Of a stretch of DNA of 64,000 nucleotides, positions 28,288-37,261 are shown piece after piece. Source of the stretch: Variovorax sp. Sphag1AA (GTDB lineage: Bacteria > Pseudomonadota > Gammaproteobacteria > Burkholderiales > Burkholderiaceae_C). How positions within the stretch are numbered: the stretch's first letter is position 1; the number at the start of each line of letters is the position of its first letter. The stretch is taken from the NCBI RefSeq assembly GCF_014192575.1, contig NZ_JACHYC010000002.1:496001-560000 (forward strand), given 5' to 3'. Both the position numbers and the translations under genes were made by a program. The notes below the pieces were generated by a model. It was not told the DNA's origin and did not search any database. It worked only from the letters and a program-made list of their open reading frames with translations.

Positions 28288-28842
28288 ATGGTTACACCAT
28301 CGTCCCCTTTTTCGTTTCTAGACGACCTGTTCAATCGCGTCGGCAGTCGTATGCAGCCGCCGGATTGGGCAATCCGCGAAATCCAGCAGCGGACCGTGCT
28401 CTTCCTCAACCACGTGCTGCAACAGGAGCCCGAGGCCCAGCAACGGCTGGTGCGCCAGCAGGGCAGGGTGGCGCTGTTCCAGTGGCGCTTCGTCACGATG
28501 AAGTTCGTCGCGACGCCCGCCGGCCTGCTGGACCTCGCGCCGGAAGGCGCTGAGCCCGAACTCACCCTGAGCGTCACGGAAGAATCTCCCTTCGGTCTTG
28601 CCCGCGCGGCGTTCACCGGCGAGAAGCCAGCAGTGCGCATTGAAGGCGACGTGCAATTGGCGGCGGAGGTCAACTGGCTCGTCGACCATGTGCGCTGGGA
28701 CGTCGAGGACGATCTCGCCCGCCTGATCGGCGACGTGCCTGCGCACACGATCGCGACCGGCGCGCGCCGGGTGGTGGACGCACTGCGCCGCTTTGTCGGT
28801 GAGCGTTCCGGCAAGGCCGGCGGCTCCGCGGGCGCCGAATGA
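28288..28842 (+). CDS. ubiJ: Ubiquinone biosynthesis accessory factor UbiJ (SCP2 domain)
   Basis: Non-catalytic lipid-binding partner of the ubiquinone-synthesis complex in the cytoplasm. The 184-residue protein begins [18 protein letters not shown], has a basic/aromatic SCP2-like core ([21 protein letters not shown], then [18 protein letters not shown]) and ends in an amphipathic tail with [10 protein letters not shown]. The pattern, and the position directly before ubiB with overlapping ATGA, match UbiJ (YigP). I chose the ATG at 28288 over the GTG at 28261, which adds nine unrelated residues. Confidence 0.88.
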   Translation: MVTPSSPFSFLDDLFNRVGSRMQPPDWAIREIQQRTVLFLNHVLQQEPEAQQRLVRQQGRVALFQWRFVTMKFVATPAGLLDLAPEGAEPELTLSVTEESPFGLARAAFTGEKPAVRIEGDVQLAAEVNWLVDHVRWDVEDDLARLIGDVPAHTIATGARRVVDALRRFVGERSGKAGGSAGAE

Positions 28843-30404
28843 GGCGCATCTATCGCGGCATCTTCATCGTCTGGGTCGCGCTTCGCTACGGCCTCGACGA
28901 ACTCGTTCTCACGAGCTTCCAGAAGCCCTGGCTGCGCGCCGTGGCTCGAATCGTCTCGTTCGGCCGCAAACTCGATGCCCCGCGCGGCCAGCGTCTGCGC
29001 GAAGCCCTGGAGCGCCTTGGCCCCATCTTCGTCAAGTTCGGCCAAGTGCTGTCGACTCGCCGCGACCTGCTACCGCCGGACATCGCGGACGAGCTTGCAT
29101 GGCTGCAGGACCGGGTACCGCCGTTCCCGTCGAAGGTGGCCATCGCCACCATCGAGCGCGCCTTCCGGCGGCCGGTTGGCGAGGTCTTTGTCGAGTTCGA
29201 TGAGACGCCGGTAGCAAGCGCGTCGATTGCCCAGGTGCATTTCGCGACCTTGCGCGCGCCCGACGGGTCCGTGCGCGAAGTCGCGGTCAAGGTTCTACGT
29301 CCGGGCATGCGCGATGTCATCGAGAAGGACCTTGGACTCATGGCCGTGATGGCCGGTTGGGTCGAGAACCTCTCCGCCGACGGCAAGCGGCTGAAGCCGC
29401 GCGAGGTGGTCGCCGAGTTCGACAAATACCTGCACGATGAACTCGACCTCGTGCGCGAGGCGGCCAATGCGGCCCAGCTTCGCCGCAACATGGACAAGCT
29501 CAACCTGGTGCTGATCCCGGAGATGTTCTGGGACTTCTGCCACCCCGAAGTCATCGTGATGGAGCGCATGAAGGGCGTGCCGATCGCGCAACTCGACCGC
29601 CTGCGCGCGGCCGGTGTCGACATCCCGAAGCTTGCGAGAGACGGCGTCACGATCTTCTTCACGCAGGTCTTCCGGGACGGCTTCTTCCATGCCGACATGC
29701 ACCCGGGCAACATCCAGGTGAGCCTGGAGCCCGAGAGCTTCGGCCGTTATGTGTCGCTGGACTTCGGGATCATCGGCACGCTGACCGAGTCCGACAAGGA
29801 ATACCTCGCGCAGAACTTCGTGGCGTTCTTCCGCCGCGACTACAAGCGCGTGGCAGAGCTCCATCTGGAAAGCGGCTGGGTGCCGGTGGGCACGCGCATC
29901 GATGAACTCGAGGCGGCGATTCGCACGGTCTGCGAGCCGTATTTCGACCGGCCGCTCAAGGAGATCTCCCTGGGCATGGTGCTGATGCGGCTGTTCCAGA
30001 CCTCGCGCCGCTTCCATGTCGAGATCCAGCCGCAGCTCGTGCTGCTGCAGAAGACCCTGCTCAATATCGAGGGGTTGGGGCGGCAACTCGACCCCGAGCT
30101 GGACCTCTGGAACACCGCCAAGCCGTTCCTTGAAAAGTGGATGAGCGAGCAGATCGGCCCGCGCAAGCTGTTTGAACAATTGCGCGCCGAAGCGCCACGG
30201 TACGCAAAACTCCTGCCCCAGCTGCCGCGCCTGATGCACGATTTCCTGGAGAATCGCCCCGCCGACCACCGGCGGGAACTGCTGGAACTCCTGGCCGCCC
30301 AAAAGCGGACCAACCGCCTCCTGCAAGCGATCATCTACGGTGGCATAGGTTTTGTATTGGGATTGCTCGCGATGCAGGTGCTGGTGCGCGTGCGTCTTTT
30401 CTGA
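28839..30404 (+). CDS. ubiB: Ubiquinone biosynthesis kinase-like protein UbiB
   Basis: Atypical ABC1/ADCK kinase-like ATPase needed for ubiquinone synthesis, membrane anchored. The KFGQ motif is at residues 66-69, then [10 protein letters not shown] (Ala-rich loop replacing the P-loop), the lysine in [18 protein letters not shown] and the metal-binding DFG in LDFGIIGTL. Two C-terminal membrane helices ([20 protein letters not shown]) close the protein. Its 521 residues fit (E. coli 546). The start overlaps the ubiJ stop. Confidence 0.96.
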   Translation: MRRIYRGIFIVWVALRYGLDELVLTSFQKPWLRAVARIVSFGRKLDAPRGQRLREALERLGPIFVKFGQVLSTRRDLLPPDIADELAWLQDRVPPFPSKVAIATIERAFRRPVGEVFVEFDETPVASASIAQVHFATLRAPDGSVREVAVKVLRPGMRDVIEKDLGLMAVMAGWVENLSADGKRLKPREVVAEFDKYLHDELDLVREAANAAQLRRNMDKLNLVLIPEMFWDFCHPEVIVMERMKGVPIAQLDRLRAAGVDIPKLARDGVTIFFTQVFRDGFFHADMHPGNIQVSLEPESFGRYVSLDFGIIGTLTESDKEYLAQNFVAFFRRDYKRVAELHLESGWVPVGTRIDELEAAIRTVCEPYFDRPLKEISLGMVLMRLFQTSRRFHVEIQPQLVLLQKTLLNIEGLGRQLDPELDLWNTAKPFLEKWMSEQIGPRKLFEQLRAEAPRYAKLLPQLPRLMHDFLENRPADHRRELLELLAAQKRTNRLLQAIIYGGIGFVLGLLAMQVLVRVRLF

Positions 30405-30419
30405 CTTGGAGAATTTGCC

Positions 30420-31868
30420 GTGCTGTTGACCCTGGTCATCGCCTACCTGCTCGTCACCATCGCCATCGGCCTGTACGCCGCCAAACGGGTGAAGAACACC
30501 ACGGACTTCGCGATCGCGGGTCGGCACCTGCCGCTCTACATGATCGTGACCACGACCTTCGCGACGTGGTTCGGGTCTGAAACGGTGCTCGGCATCCCGG
30601 CGAAGTTCATCGAGGGCGGCCTGAATGGGGTGATCGAGGACCCCTTCGGTGCGGGCACCTGCCTGATCCTGGTCGGCCTCTTCTTCGCCGGCAAGCTGTA
30701 CCGGATGACGCTGCTCACCATCAGCGACTACTACCGCGAGCGTTACGGGCGGTTCATCGAGATCGCCTGCTCGCTCATCATCATGCTGAGCTACCTGGGC
30801 TGGGTGTCCGCGCAGGTCACGGCGCTGGGGCTGGTCTTCAACGTGCTGTCGGGCGGCGCCATCGGGGTGTCGATGGGCATGGTGATCGGCGTCGTCTCGA
30901 TCCTGGCCTATACGCTCTTCGGCGGGATGTGGTCGGTCGCCGTGACCGACTTCATCCAGATGATCATCCTCGTGCTGGGGCTGGCCGTGATCGCGACCTT
31001 CGCCGGCAACATGGCTGGCGGCGCAGACAAGGTGGTGGAGTTCGCGGTGAGCAAGGAGCTGTTCAAGTTCTGGCCCGAGCCGACGTTCAAGGACATGGTT
31101 TTCTTCTTCGCGGCGGCCATCACGATGATGCTGGGCTCGATCCCACAGCAGGACGTGTTCCAGCGCGTGATGTCGGCCAACAGCGCCCGGGCGGCGACGC
31201 TTGGGCCGGTGATCGGCGGCGTGGCCTACATCCTCTTCGCCTTCGTGCCCATGTTCCTGGTGGCGAGCGCGCTGCTGATCATGCCGAGCGAAACCGCGAC
31301 GCTCCTCAAGGAAGATCCGCAGAAGGTCCTGCCGACGCTGGTCCTCGAGAAAATGCCCTTCGTGATGCAGGTTTTCTTCTTCGGGGCGCTCCTCTCCGCC
31401 ATCAAGTCGACCGCTTCGGCGACGTTGCTGGCGCCCAGCGTGACTTTCACCGAGAACATCTGGCGCCAATTCCGTCCGGCCGGTAGCGACCGCTCGAATC
31501 TGATGACCATGCGTCTCACGGTGCTGGTGTTCAGCGTCTGCGTGCTCGCCTACGCGATCCGCATGCAGGGAACGCCGATCTACGAACTGGTGTCCGGCGC
31601 CTATCAGGTGCCGCTCGTCGGCGCTTTCGTGCCGCTCGTGTGCGGGCTTTACTGGCAGCGCGCCTCCACCCAGGGCGCCGTCGCTGCCGTGGTGCTGGGC
31701 ATCGGCGTGTGGCTGCTCTTCCTTGCGACTTCGTGGAGCGAGGTGTTCCCGGCCCAGTTGGCGGGCCTGCTGGCGTCTTTCGGCGGGATGGTGCTGGGGT
31801 CGCTGGCGCCGCAATGGGTGGCCAACACCCGTACGCCGCACCGGCCGCTGGCGGCTGACCCCGCCTGA
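30420..31868 (+). CDS. Sodium:solute symporter family protein
   Basis: SSS-family secondary transporter of 482 residues with about 13 membrane segments, beginning LLTLVIAYLLVTIAIGLYAA. Characteristic pieces are TTDFAIAGRHLPLY, ATWFGSETVLGIPAKF, GMWSVAVTDFIQM and PQQDVFQRVMSA, placing it near the proline/pantothenate/solute symporters; the substrate cannot be named. The start codon is a GTG with GGAG nine bases upstream. It follows ubiB by 15 bases. A CCGGGC/GCCCGG hairpin (31870-31884) without T-run lies just past the stop. Confidence 0.9.
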   Translation: MLLTLVIAYLLVTIAIGLYAAKRVKNTTDFAIAGRHLPLYMIVTTTFATWFGSETVLGIPAKFIEGGLNGVIEDPFGAGTCLILVGLFFAGKLYRMTLLTISDYYRERYGRFIEIACSLIIMLSYLGWVSAQVTALGLVFNVLSGGAIGVSMGMVIGVVSILAYTLFGGMWSVAVTDFIQMIILVLGLAVIATFAGNMAGGADKVVEFAVSKELFKFWPEPTFKDMVFFFAAAITMMLGSIPQQDVFQRVMSANSARAATLGPVIGGVAYILFAFVPMFLVASALLIMPSETATLLKEDPQKVLPTLVLEKMPFVMQVFFFGALLSAIKSTASATLLAPSVTFTENIWRQFRPAGSDRSNLMTMRLTVLVFSVCVLAYAIRMQGTPIYELVSGAYQVPLVGAFVPLVCGLYWQRASTQGAVAAVVLGIGVWLLFLATSWSEVFPAQLAGLLASFGGMVLGSLAPQWVANTRTPHRPLAADPA

Positions 31869-31898
31869 TCCGGGCGGCGCCCGGCGGGGTGGCGCCCC

Positions 31899-31904
31899 TA
31901 TAAT
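31899..31904 (+). promoter_or_regulatory. -10 box of the fmdB-DUF502-aspS operon
   Basis: TATAAT in the context CCTATAATCGAGG lies 48 bases before the fmdB ATG and just past the symporter stop. No good -35 hexamer is found at 16-18 bases. The TATAATCG context agrees with the other -10 candidates in this window. Confidence 0.45.
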
Positions 31905-31952
31905 CGAGGGCTTTGCGAGCGGCCTCCGGCCGCTTCTTACGCCTCCCCACCC

Positions 31953-32273
31953 ATGCCTATCTACGCATACAAGTGCAGCGCCTGTGGCTTTGCCAAGGAT
32001 GTGCTGCAGAAAATGTCCGATGCTCCCTTGAGGGAGTGCCCGACTTGCGGCGCTGATGCGTTCAGCAAGCAAGTGACCGCTGCCGGCTTCCAGCTCAAGG
32101 GCTCCGGCTGGTACGTCACCGATTTCCGCGATGGCGGCAAGTCCGGGGGCGACAAGACGTCGGTCAGCTCGCCCGACAGCGCGTCGGCCAAGCCGGCCGA
32201 GGCTCCCGCGAGTGCCCCGGCGCCTGCATCTGCGCCTGCGCCCGCAGCGTCACCCGCACCCAGCGCGGACTGA
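31953..32273 (+). CDS. FmdB family zinc-ribbon protein
   Basis: Small putative regulatory protein with a zinc ribbon: CSACGF (near residue 9) and CPTCGA (near residue 30). Start MPIYAYKCSACGFAKDVLQK and the later GSGWYVTDFR are the FmdB family signature. The last third is a Ser/Pro/Ala-rich, probably disordered tail. Length is 106 residues. It lies upstream of the DUF502 gene and aspS, the usual order in Burkholderiales. Its target, often guessed to be nucleic acid, is unknown. Confidence 0.92.
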   Translation: MPIYAYKCSACGFAKDVLQKMSDAPLRECPTCGADAFSKQVTAAGFQLKGSGWYVTDFRDGGKSGGDKTSVSSPDSASAKPAEAPASAPAPASAPAPAASPAPSAD

Positions 32274-32287
32274 GGTTGCGACCCGTC

Positions 32288-32908
32288 ATGCTCGCCCTGC
32301 GCAAATGGCTGCTGTCCGGCTTGCTGGTCATCGTTCCGCTGGCCATCACGTTGGCCGTGCTGAACTGGATCATCGGCACGCTCGACCAGACGTTGTGGCT
32401 GTTACCGGAAGACTGGCAGAAATACCTTAGCGAGCACAAGGTGCGCGGCCTTGGCGTCCTGCTGACCCTGGCCATCTTGCTCAGTGTCGGCGCGGTCGCG
32501 AGCAACTTCGTCGGCAAGCGCCTGCTGGGCTGGGGTGATGCGGTGGTTCGCCGCATCCCCGTGGTTCGGTCGATCTATTCGAGCGTCAAGCAGGTTTCCG
32601 ACACGTTGTTCTCCGAGAACGGCAACGCATTCCGCACAGCAGTGCTGGTCCAGTGGCCACGCGAGGGCGTCTGGACGATCGCCTTCGTGACCGGAACCCC
32701 CGGCCAAGAGGTCGTCGATCATTTGGGCGGCGGCGAGTATCTCGGTGTGTATGTGCCGACGACGCCCAACCCGACGGGCGGCTATTTCGTGATGCTCAAG
32801 CGCAGCGACTGCATCGAACTCAGGATGAGCGTGGACGACGCGCTCAAGTACATCGTCTCGATGGGGGTCGTCGTTCCTGGCGGCCCTGCAGCGATCGCGA
32901 TCAAATAA
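32288..32908 (+). CDS. DUF502 family membrane protein
   Basis: A 206-residue membrane protein of the DUF502 family. It starts [20 protein letters not shown], with membrane segments near residues 8-30 and 50-75 ([20 protein letters not shown]), then the family motif [19 protein letters not shown] and a beta-rich soluble half ending VVPGG. The role is unknown; relatives bind or sit near membrane enzymes. The open frame begins at a TTG (32276), but the ATG at 32288 starts the family-like sequence. It lies between fmdB and aspS. Confidence 0.9.
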   Translation: MLALRKWLLSGLLVIVPLAITLAVLNWIIGTLDQTLWLLPEDWQKYLSEHKVRGLGVLLTLAILLSVGAVASNFVGKRLLGWGDAVVRRIPVVRSIYSSVKQVSDTLFSENGNAFRTAVLVQWPREGVWTIAFVTGTPGQEVVDHLGGGEYLGVYVPTTPNPTGGYFVMLKRSDCIELRMSVDDALKYIVSMGVVVPGGPAAIAIK

Positions 32909-32936
32909 ACGCGCCCACGGGCGCCGGAATCCATCT

Positions 32937-34742
32937 ATGGCCATGCGTACAAACTATTGCGGTCTCGTGACCGAAGCCCTTCTGGGACAAACCGTCACCC
33001 TTTGCGGTTGGGTCAATCGCCGGCGCGACCATGGCGGCGTGATCTTCATCGACCTGCGCGATCGCGAGGGCTATGTCCAGGTGGTGTGCGACCCCGATCG
33101 CGCCTCCACCTTCGCGACGGCCGAAGGCCTGCGCAACGAGTACTGCCTGCAGATCACCGGCCTCGTTCGCGCGCGCCCCGAGGGCACGACCAACGACAAC
33201 CTCAAGAGCGGCAAGATCGAAGTGCTGTGCCACGAGTTGAAGGTTCTCAACCCTTCCGTGACGCCGCCGTTCCTGCTCGACGACGACAACCTCTCCGAAA
33301 CCACCCGCCTGACGCACCGCGTGCTCGACCTGCGCCGTCCGGCCATGCAGCGCAACCTGATGCTGCGCTACAAGGTGACGATGGAGACGCGCAAGTTCCT
33401 CGATGCGAACGGCTTCATCGACATCGAGACGCCGATGCTCGGCAAGTCCACGCCCGAAGGCGCTCGCGACTACCTCGTGCCCAGCCGCGTGCACGACGGC
33501 AGCTTCTTCGCGCTGCCGCAGTCGCCGCAGCTCTTCAAGCAGCTGCTGATGGTGTCGGGCTTCGATCGCTACTACCAGATCGTCAAATGCTTCCGCGACG
33601 AGGACCTCCGCGCCGACCGTCAACCTGAGTTCACGCAGATCGACATCGAGACCTCGTTCATGGCCGAGGAAGAGATCCGCGAAATGTTCGAAGGCATGAT
33701 CCGCAAGGTGTTCCGCGCTGCGGCCGAAGTCGAACTGCCGCCGTTCCCGGTCATGACCTACGGCGACGCCATGTTCAAGTACGGGTCCGACAAGCCGGAC
33801 CTGCGCGTGAAGCTCGAGTTCACCGAGCTCACCGAGGTGATGCGCAACGTCGAGTTCAAGGTGTTCGCACAGGCTGCGAACGCGACCGGTGGCCGCGTGG
33901 TGGCACTGCGTGTGCCGGGTGGCGGCGCCGAGGGTGGTCTCTCGCGCGGCGACATCGACGCCTACACCGAGTTCGTCAAGATCTACGGCGCCAAGGGCCT
34001 CGCCTATATCAAGGTCAACGATGCCGAGAAGGGCCGCGACGGCCTGCAGAGCCCGATCGTCAAGAACCTCGACGACGCCGCGCTGGCCGAAATCATCGCC
34101 CGCACCGGTGCGCGCAATGGCGACATCCTGTTCTTCGGCGCTGACAAGGCCAAGGTGGTCAACGATGCGATCGGCGCGCTGCGCGTCAAGATCGGCCACA
34201 GCGCCTTCGGCAAGAAGAACGGCCTGTTCGACGACCGCTGGGCGCCCCTCTGGGTCGTCGACTTCCCGATGTTCGAGTTCGACGAGGAAGGTCAGCGTTG
34301 GTCGGCGGTGCACCACCCGTTCACCGCGCCCAAGGACGGCCACGAAGATCTCATGGACAACGCACCGGAGAAGTGCATCGCCAAGGCCTACGACATGGTG
34401 CTCAACGGCATCGAGATGGGCGGCGGCTCGGTCCGTATCCATCGCGAAGAAGTGCAAAGCAAGGTCTTCCGCGCGCTCAAGATCAGCGCCGAGGATGCGC
34501 AGAACAAGTTCGGCTTCCTGCTGGACGCGCTGCAGTACGGTGCCCCGCCGCACGGCGGCATCGCGATCGGCCTGGACCGTCTCGTGATGCTCCTGAGCGG
34601 CGCCGAGTCGATCCGCGACGTGATCGCCTTCCCGAAGACCCAGCGCGCACAGGATCTGCTCACGCAGGCGCCGAGCCCGGTCGATGAGAAGCAGCTGCGC
34701 GAACTGCACATCAAGCTGCGCAATCCGCAACCCGCAAACTGA
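32937..34742 (+). CDS. aspS: Aspartyl-tRNA synthetase
   Basis: Charges tRNA-Asp; betaproteobacterial forms may also charge tRNA-Asn, so this could be the non-discriminating type. The N-terminal OB fold carries [20 protein letters not shown]. Class II motif 2 is in [18 protein letters not shown] and motif 3 in [15 protein letters not shown] near the end; the bacterial GAD insertion lies between them. It has 601 residues from ATG 32937; the ATG at 32943 (MRTNYCG) is an equal alternative. It lies 28 bases after the DUF502 gene and 17 bases before nudB. Confidence 0.97.
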   Translation: MAMRTNYCGLVTEALLGQTVTLCGWVNRRRDHGGVIFIDLRDREGYVQVVCDPDRASTFATAEGLRNEYCLQITGLVRARPEGTTNDNLKSGKIEVLCHELKVLNPSVTPPFLLDDDNLSETTRLTHRVLDLRRPAMQRNLMLRYKVTMETRKFLDANGFIDIETPMLGKSTPEGARDYLVPSRVHDGSFFALPQSPQLFKQLLMVSGFDRYYQIVKCFRDEDLRADRQPEFTQIDIETSFMAEEEIREMFEGMIRKVFRAAAEVELPPFPVMTYGDAMFKYGSDKPDLRVKLEFTELTEVMRNVEFKVFAQAANATGGRVVALRVPGGGAEGGLSRGDIDAYTEFVKIYGAKGLAYIKVNDAEKGRDGLQSPIVKNLDDAALAEIIARTGARNGDILFFGADKAKVVNDAIGALRVKIGHSAFGKKNGLFDDRWAPLWVVDFPMFEFDEEGQRWSAVHHPFTAPKDGHEDLMDNAPEKCIAKAYDMVLNGIEMGGGSVRIHREEVQSKVFRALKISAEDAQNKFGFLLDALQYGAPPHGGIAIGLDRLVMLLSGAESIRDVIAFPKTQRAQDLLTQAPSPVDEKQLRELHIKLRNPQPAN

Positions 34743-34759
34743 CCGACAGAGGGGCTGCA

Positions 34760-35227
34760 GTGAGCGAGCGCCCCTGGAAAATCCCGGAGTCGGTGCTGGT
34801 CGTGATCCACACGCCGGCACTCGACGTCCTCCTGATTCGCCGTGCCGACGCCGAGGACTTCTGGCAGTCGGTCACCGGCAGCAGGAATTCGGAAGACGAG
34901 CCGCTGGCCCTCACCGCTTCGCGCGAGGTGGCTGAGGAAACAAGCATCGATTGCAGCGAAGGGTCTGAACTCGCCGCTCAGCTGGTCGACTGGGGTCTCG
35001 AAAACATCTACGAGATCTACCCGCGCTGGCGTGCTCGCTACGCGCCAGGGGTGACGCACAACACGGAGCACCTTTTCGGGCTGTGCGTGCCCGATCGCGT
35101 GACGCCACAGCTCGATCCGCGCGAACATACCGATTGGCGCTGGCTGCCCTATCGCGAAGCGGCGGACGCCTGTTTTTCTCCATCGAACGCCGAAGCCATT
35201 CTGCTGCTGCCACAATTTGCGCGATGA
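34760..35227 (+). CDS. nudB: Dihydroneopterin triphosphate diphosphatase
   Basis: Nudix enzyme removing pyrophosphate from dihydroneopterin triphosphate in folate synthesis. The Nudix box runs from GSRNSEDEPL to REVAEETSI. SVLVVIHTPALDVLLIRR and FWQSVTGS are NudB-like, and HTDWRWLPYREAADA closes the domain. Its 155 residues match E. coli NudB (150). The start codon is GTG with AGAGGGG ahead. The substrate is the product of folE, 0.8 kb downstream. The stop overlaps the next ATG. Confidence 0.9.
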   Translation: MSERPWKIPESVLVVIHTPALDVLLIRRADAEDFWQSVTGSRNSEDEPLALTASREVAEETSIDCSEGSELAAQLVDWGLENIYEIYPRWRARYAPGVTHNTEHLFGLCVPDRVTPQLDPREHTDWRWLPYREAADACFSPSNAEAILLLPQFAR

Positions 35228-35982
35228 ATCCGCAGGCGAACACCCTCCGCGTGGCTACCTACAACATCCACAAGGGTGTGCAAGGCATCGGCCCGGCGCG
35301 GCGCCTCGAAATTCACAATCTCGGCCATGCCATCGAGCAGCTCGACGCGGACATCGTCTGCCTCCAGGAGGTTCGCAAGATGAACCGCCAGGCTGCGATG
35401 CGATTCCGGCATTGGCCGGAGTTGCCCCAGGCGGATTTCTTGGCGCCAGAGGGCTACACGGCGGTCTACGAGACCAACGCGATCACCAAGCACGGTGAGC
35501 ACGGCAATGCGCTCCTGACCCGCTGGCCCGTCGTGCGCAAGACCCACCAGGACATCTCCGACCATCGCTTCGAGCAGCGCGGATTGCTGCATGTCGTGAT
35601 CGACGTCGACGGCGTGCCAGTGCACGCCATCGTGGTGCATCTGGGGCTGATCAAGGGCAGTCGGATTCGGCAGGTGGCCCAGCTCCGGGAGTTTGTCGAT
35701 CGCGAAATCCCGCCCAACGAGGCACTAGTGGTGGCCGGCGATTTCAATGACTGGGGCGCGCGCATGCGCTACGCGATGAATGCCATGGGCATGCGGGATT
35801 CGAGCGACCTTCGCGGGCCGCGCATCCTGACCTATCCGTCGCGACTGCCGGTGACCCAGCTCGATTTCATCTATGGACGGCGGCTCACCCCGGTCGCCTG
35901 TTCGGTGCCTCGCGGTCCGATCTGGGCGCGGATGTCCGACCATCTCCCGTTGGTGACCGATTTTTTGCTATCGAAACAGTAG
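35224..35982 (+). CDS. Endonuclease/exonuclease/phosphatase (EEP) family protein
   Basis: A 252-residue Mg-dependent phosphodiesterase-like enzyme. Family motifs in order: ATYNIHKGVQG (near residue 12), ADIVCLQEVRKM with the metal-binding Glu, HLGLIKGSRIRQ, VAGDFNDWG and SDHLPLVTDF with the catalytic Asp-His. It resembles E. coli YbhP, usually found with cardiolipin synthase ClsB; no clsB follows here. The substrate may be a phospholipid, nucleic acid or inositol-like phosphate. The start overlaps the nudB stop. Confidence 0.88.
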   Translation: MNPQANTLRVATYNIHKGVQGIGPARRLEIHNLGHAIEQLDADIVCLQEVRKMNRQAAMRFRHWPELPQADFLAPEGYTAVYETNAITKHGEHGNALLTRWPVVRKTHQDISDHRFEQRGLLHVVIDVDGVPVHAIVVHLGLIKGSRIRQVAQLREFVDREIPPNEALVVAGDFNDWGARMRYAMNAMGMRDSSDLRGPRILTYPSRLPVTQLDFIYGRRLTPVACSVPRGPIWARMSDHLPLVTDFLLSKQ

Positions 35983-36052
35983 CAACAACCGTAAGCGGGT
36001 AGGGCGCTGTAGGGCTAATCGGCTGGCGGCCATTCGCTGTTAGGATGCTTGG

Positions 36053-36784
36053 ATGCTAAGGACCATCGACGCCGTACGGCGCCCCGCGGACGGGGCTGAA
36101 GACGAGGGCACACCCGTGTCCGTGAAGATTCGTGAGCGGCTGCTGGCTGCGCGACGACGCTTCAACGCCAACGACAACATCGCCGAATTCATCGAGCCGG
36201 GCGAGCTCGAGCATCTTCTCGACGAGGTCGAGGACAAGATGAAGGGCGTACTCCGCAGTCTCGTGATCGACATCGAGAACGATCACAACACGGACAACAC
36301 CGCCCGGCGTGTGGCCAAGATGTACCTGCAGGAGGTGTTCAAGGGTCGCTATGTCAACCAACCTTCGCTCACTGAATTCCCCAATGCGGAGCATCTCAAT
36401 GAGCTGATGATCGTCGGGCCGATCACGGTGCGCAGCGCTTGCTCGCACCATTTCTGCCCGATCATCGGTAAGCTGTGGATCGGCGTCATGCCCAACGAGA
36501 AGACCAACGTCATCGGCCTCTCGAAGTACGCGCGTCTCGCCGAATGGGTCATGGGCCGTCCGCAGATCCAGGAAGAGGCCGTGGTCCAGCTCGCTGACCT
36601 GATCCAGGAAAAGACGCAGCCCGACGGCCTCGCGCTGGTGGTGGAAGCGGAGCACTTCTGCATGCAGTGGCGCGGCGTCAAGGAGATGGACAGCAAGATG
36701 ATCAACTCCGTGATGCGCGGCGTCTTCCTGAAGGACCCGAATCTGCGTCGCGAATTTCTTTCCCTTCTTCCGCGCCAGCGCTGA
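36053..36784 (+). CDS. folE: GTP cyclohydrolase I
   Basis: Converts GTP to 7,8-dihydroneopterin triphosphate, first step of folate/pterin synthesis. The core has VRSACSHHFCPIIGKLWIGV with zinc ligands Cys130 and His133, and Cys203 in FCMQWRGVK. The GTP-binding Glu lies in GRPQIQEEAV. The usual CEHH motif is CSHH here, and the sequence is somewhat divergent from the classic enzyme, as in a betaproteobacterial subgroup. Length is 243 residues. A TAGGAT box lies ten bases before the ATG. The BLUF gene starts five bases after the stop. Confidence 0.92.
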   Translation: MLRTIDAVRRPADGAEDEGTPVSVKIRERLLAARRRFNANDNIAEFIEPGELEHLLDEVEDKMKGVLRSLVIDIENDHNTDNTARRVAKMYLQEVFKGRYVNQPSLTEFPNAEHLNELMIVGPITVRSACSHHFCPIIGKLWIGVMPNEKTNVIGLSKYARLAEWVMGRPQIQEEAVVQLADLIQEKTQPDGLALVVEAEHFCMQWRGVKEMDSKMINSVMRGVFLKDPNLRREFLSLLPRQR

Positions 36785-36789
36785 ACATC

Positions 36790-37212
36790 ATGCTCGTACG
36801 TCTTCTCTACGCCAGTCGCGCTGTGGACACCAGCCAGGAAGCCATCGACGCGATCCTGGCCCAATCGCGCTCGCACAACACGGCCTGCGGCGTCACCGGC
36901 ATCCTCTGCTATGGCGGCGGTGTGTTCCTGCAGGCGATCGAAGGCGGCCGCATGGCGATCAGCGAGCTGTACGGCCACATCCAGAGAGACGCCCGCCACA
37001 AGGACGTGGTCCTGCTGCACTACGAAGAGATCTCGGAACGCCGGTTCGGCGGCTGGACCATGGGGCAGGTCAACCTGTCGAAGCTCAATGCCTCGACGCT
37101 GCTCAAGTATTCCGAGCGGCCGGAACTCGATCCCTACTCGGTCTCGGGCAAGGTTTCGCTGGCGCTGCTCGAAGAACTGATGGCCACCGCCGCCATCGTC
37201 GGACGGCACTGA
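36790..37212 (+). CDS. BLUF-domain blue-light photoreceptor
   Basis: Stand-alone BLUF protein of 140 residues binding FAD for blue-light sensing. The photocycle residues are all present: Tyr7 (RLLYASRA), Asn30 (RSHNTACGVTGIL), Gln48 (FLQAIEG) and the Trp89/Met91 pair (GWTMGQV). After the ~95-residue domain come a short helix and tail without an output domain, as in PixD/BlrB-type proteins, so it must act through a partner. The ATG at 36790 is five bases after the folE stop, so the two are almost certainly co-transcribed. Confidence 0.9.
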   Translation: MLVRLLYASRAVDTSQEAIDAILAQSRSHNTACGVTGILCYGGGVFLQAIEGGRMAISELYGHIQRDARHKDVVLLHYEEISERRFGGWTMGQVNLSKLNASTLLKYSERPELDPYSVSGKVSLALLEELMATAAIVGRH

Positions 37213-37261
37213 GCCTCTGGTGTCTGCCGCTGCCTGGTCAGCGGCGAATCGAGCCGATTCC

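Noticed and set aside
31870..31884. Terminator after the symporter gene
   Set aside because: CCGGGC/GCCCGG forms a short stem with a three-base loop, but no T-run follows, and a -10 box lies 15 bases on.
29295..32072. 925-codon minus-strand open frame
   Set aside because: Shadow of ubiB and the sodium:solute symporter; no recognisable domain.
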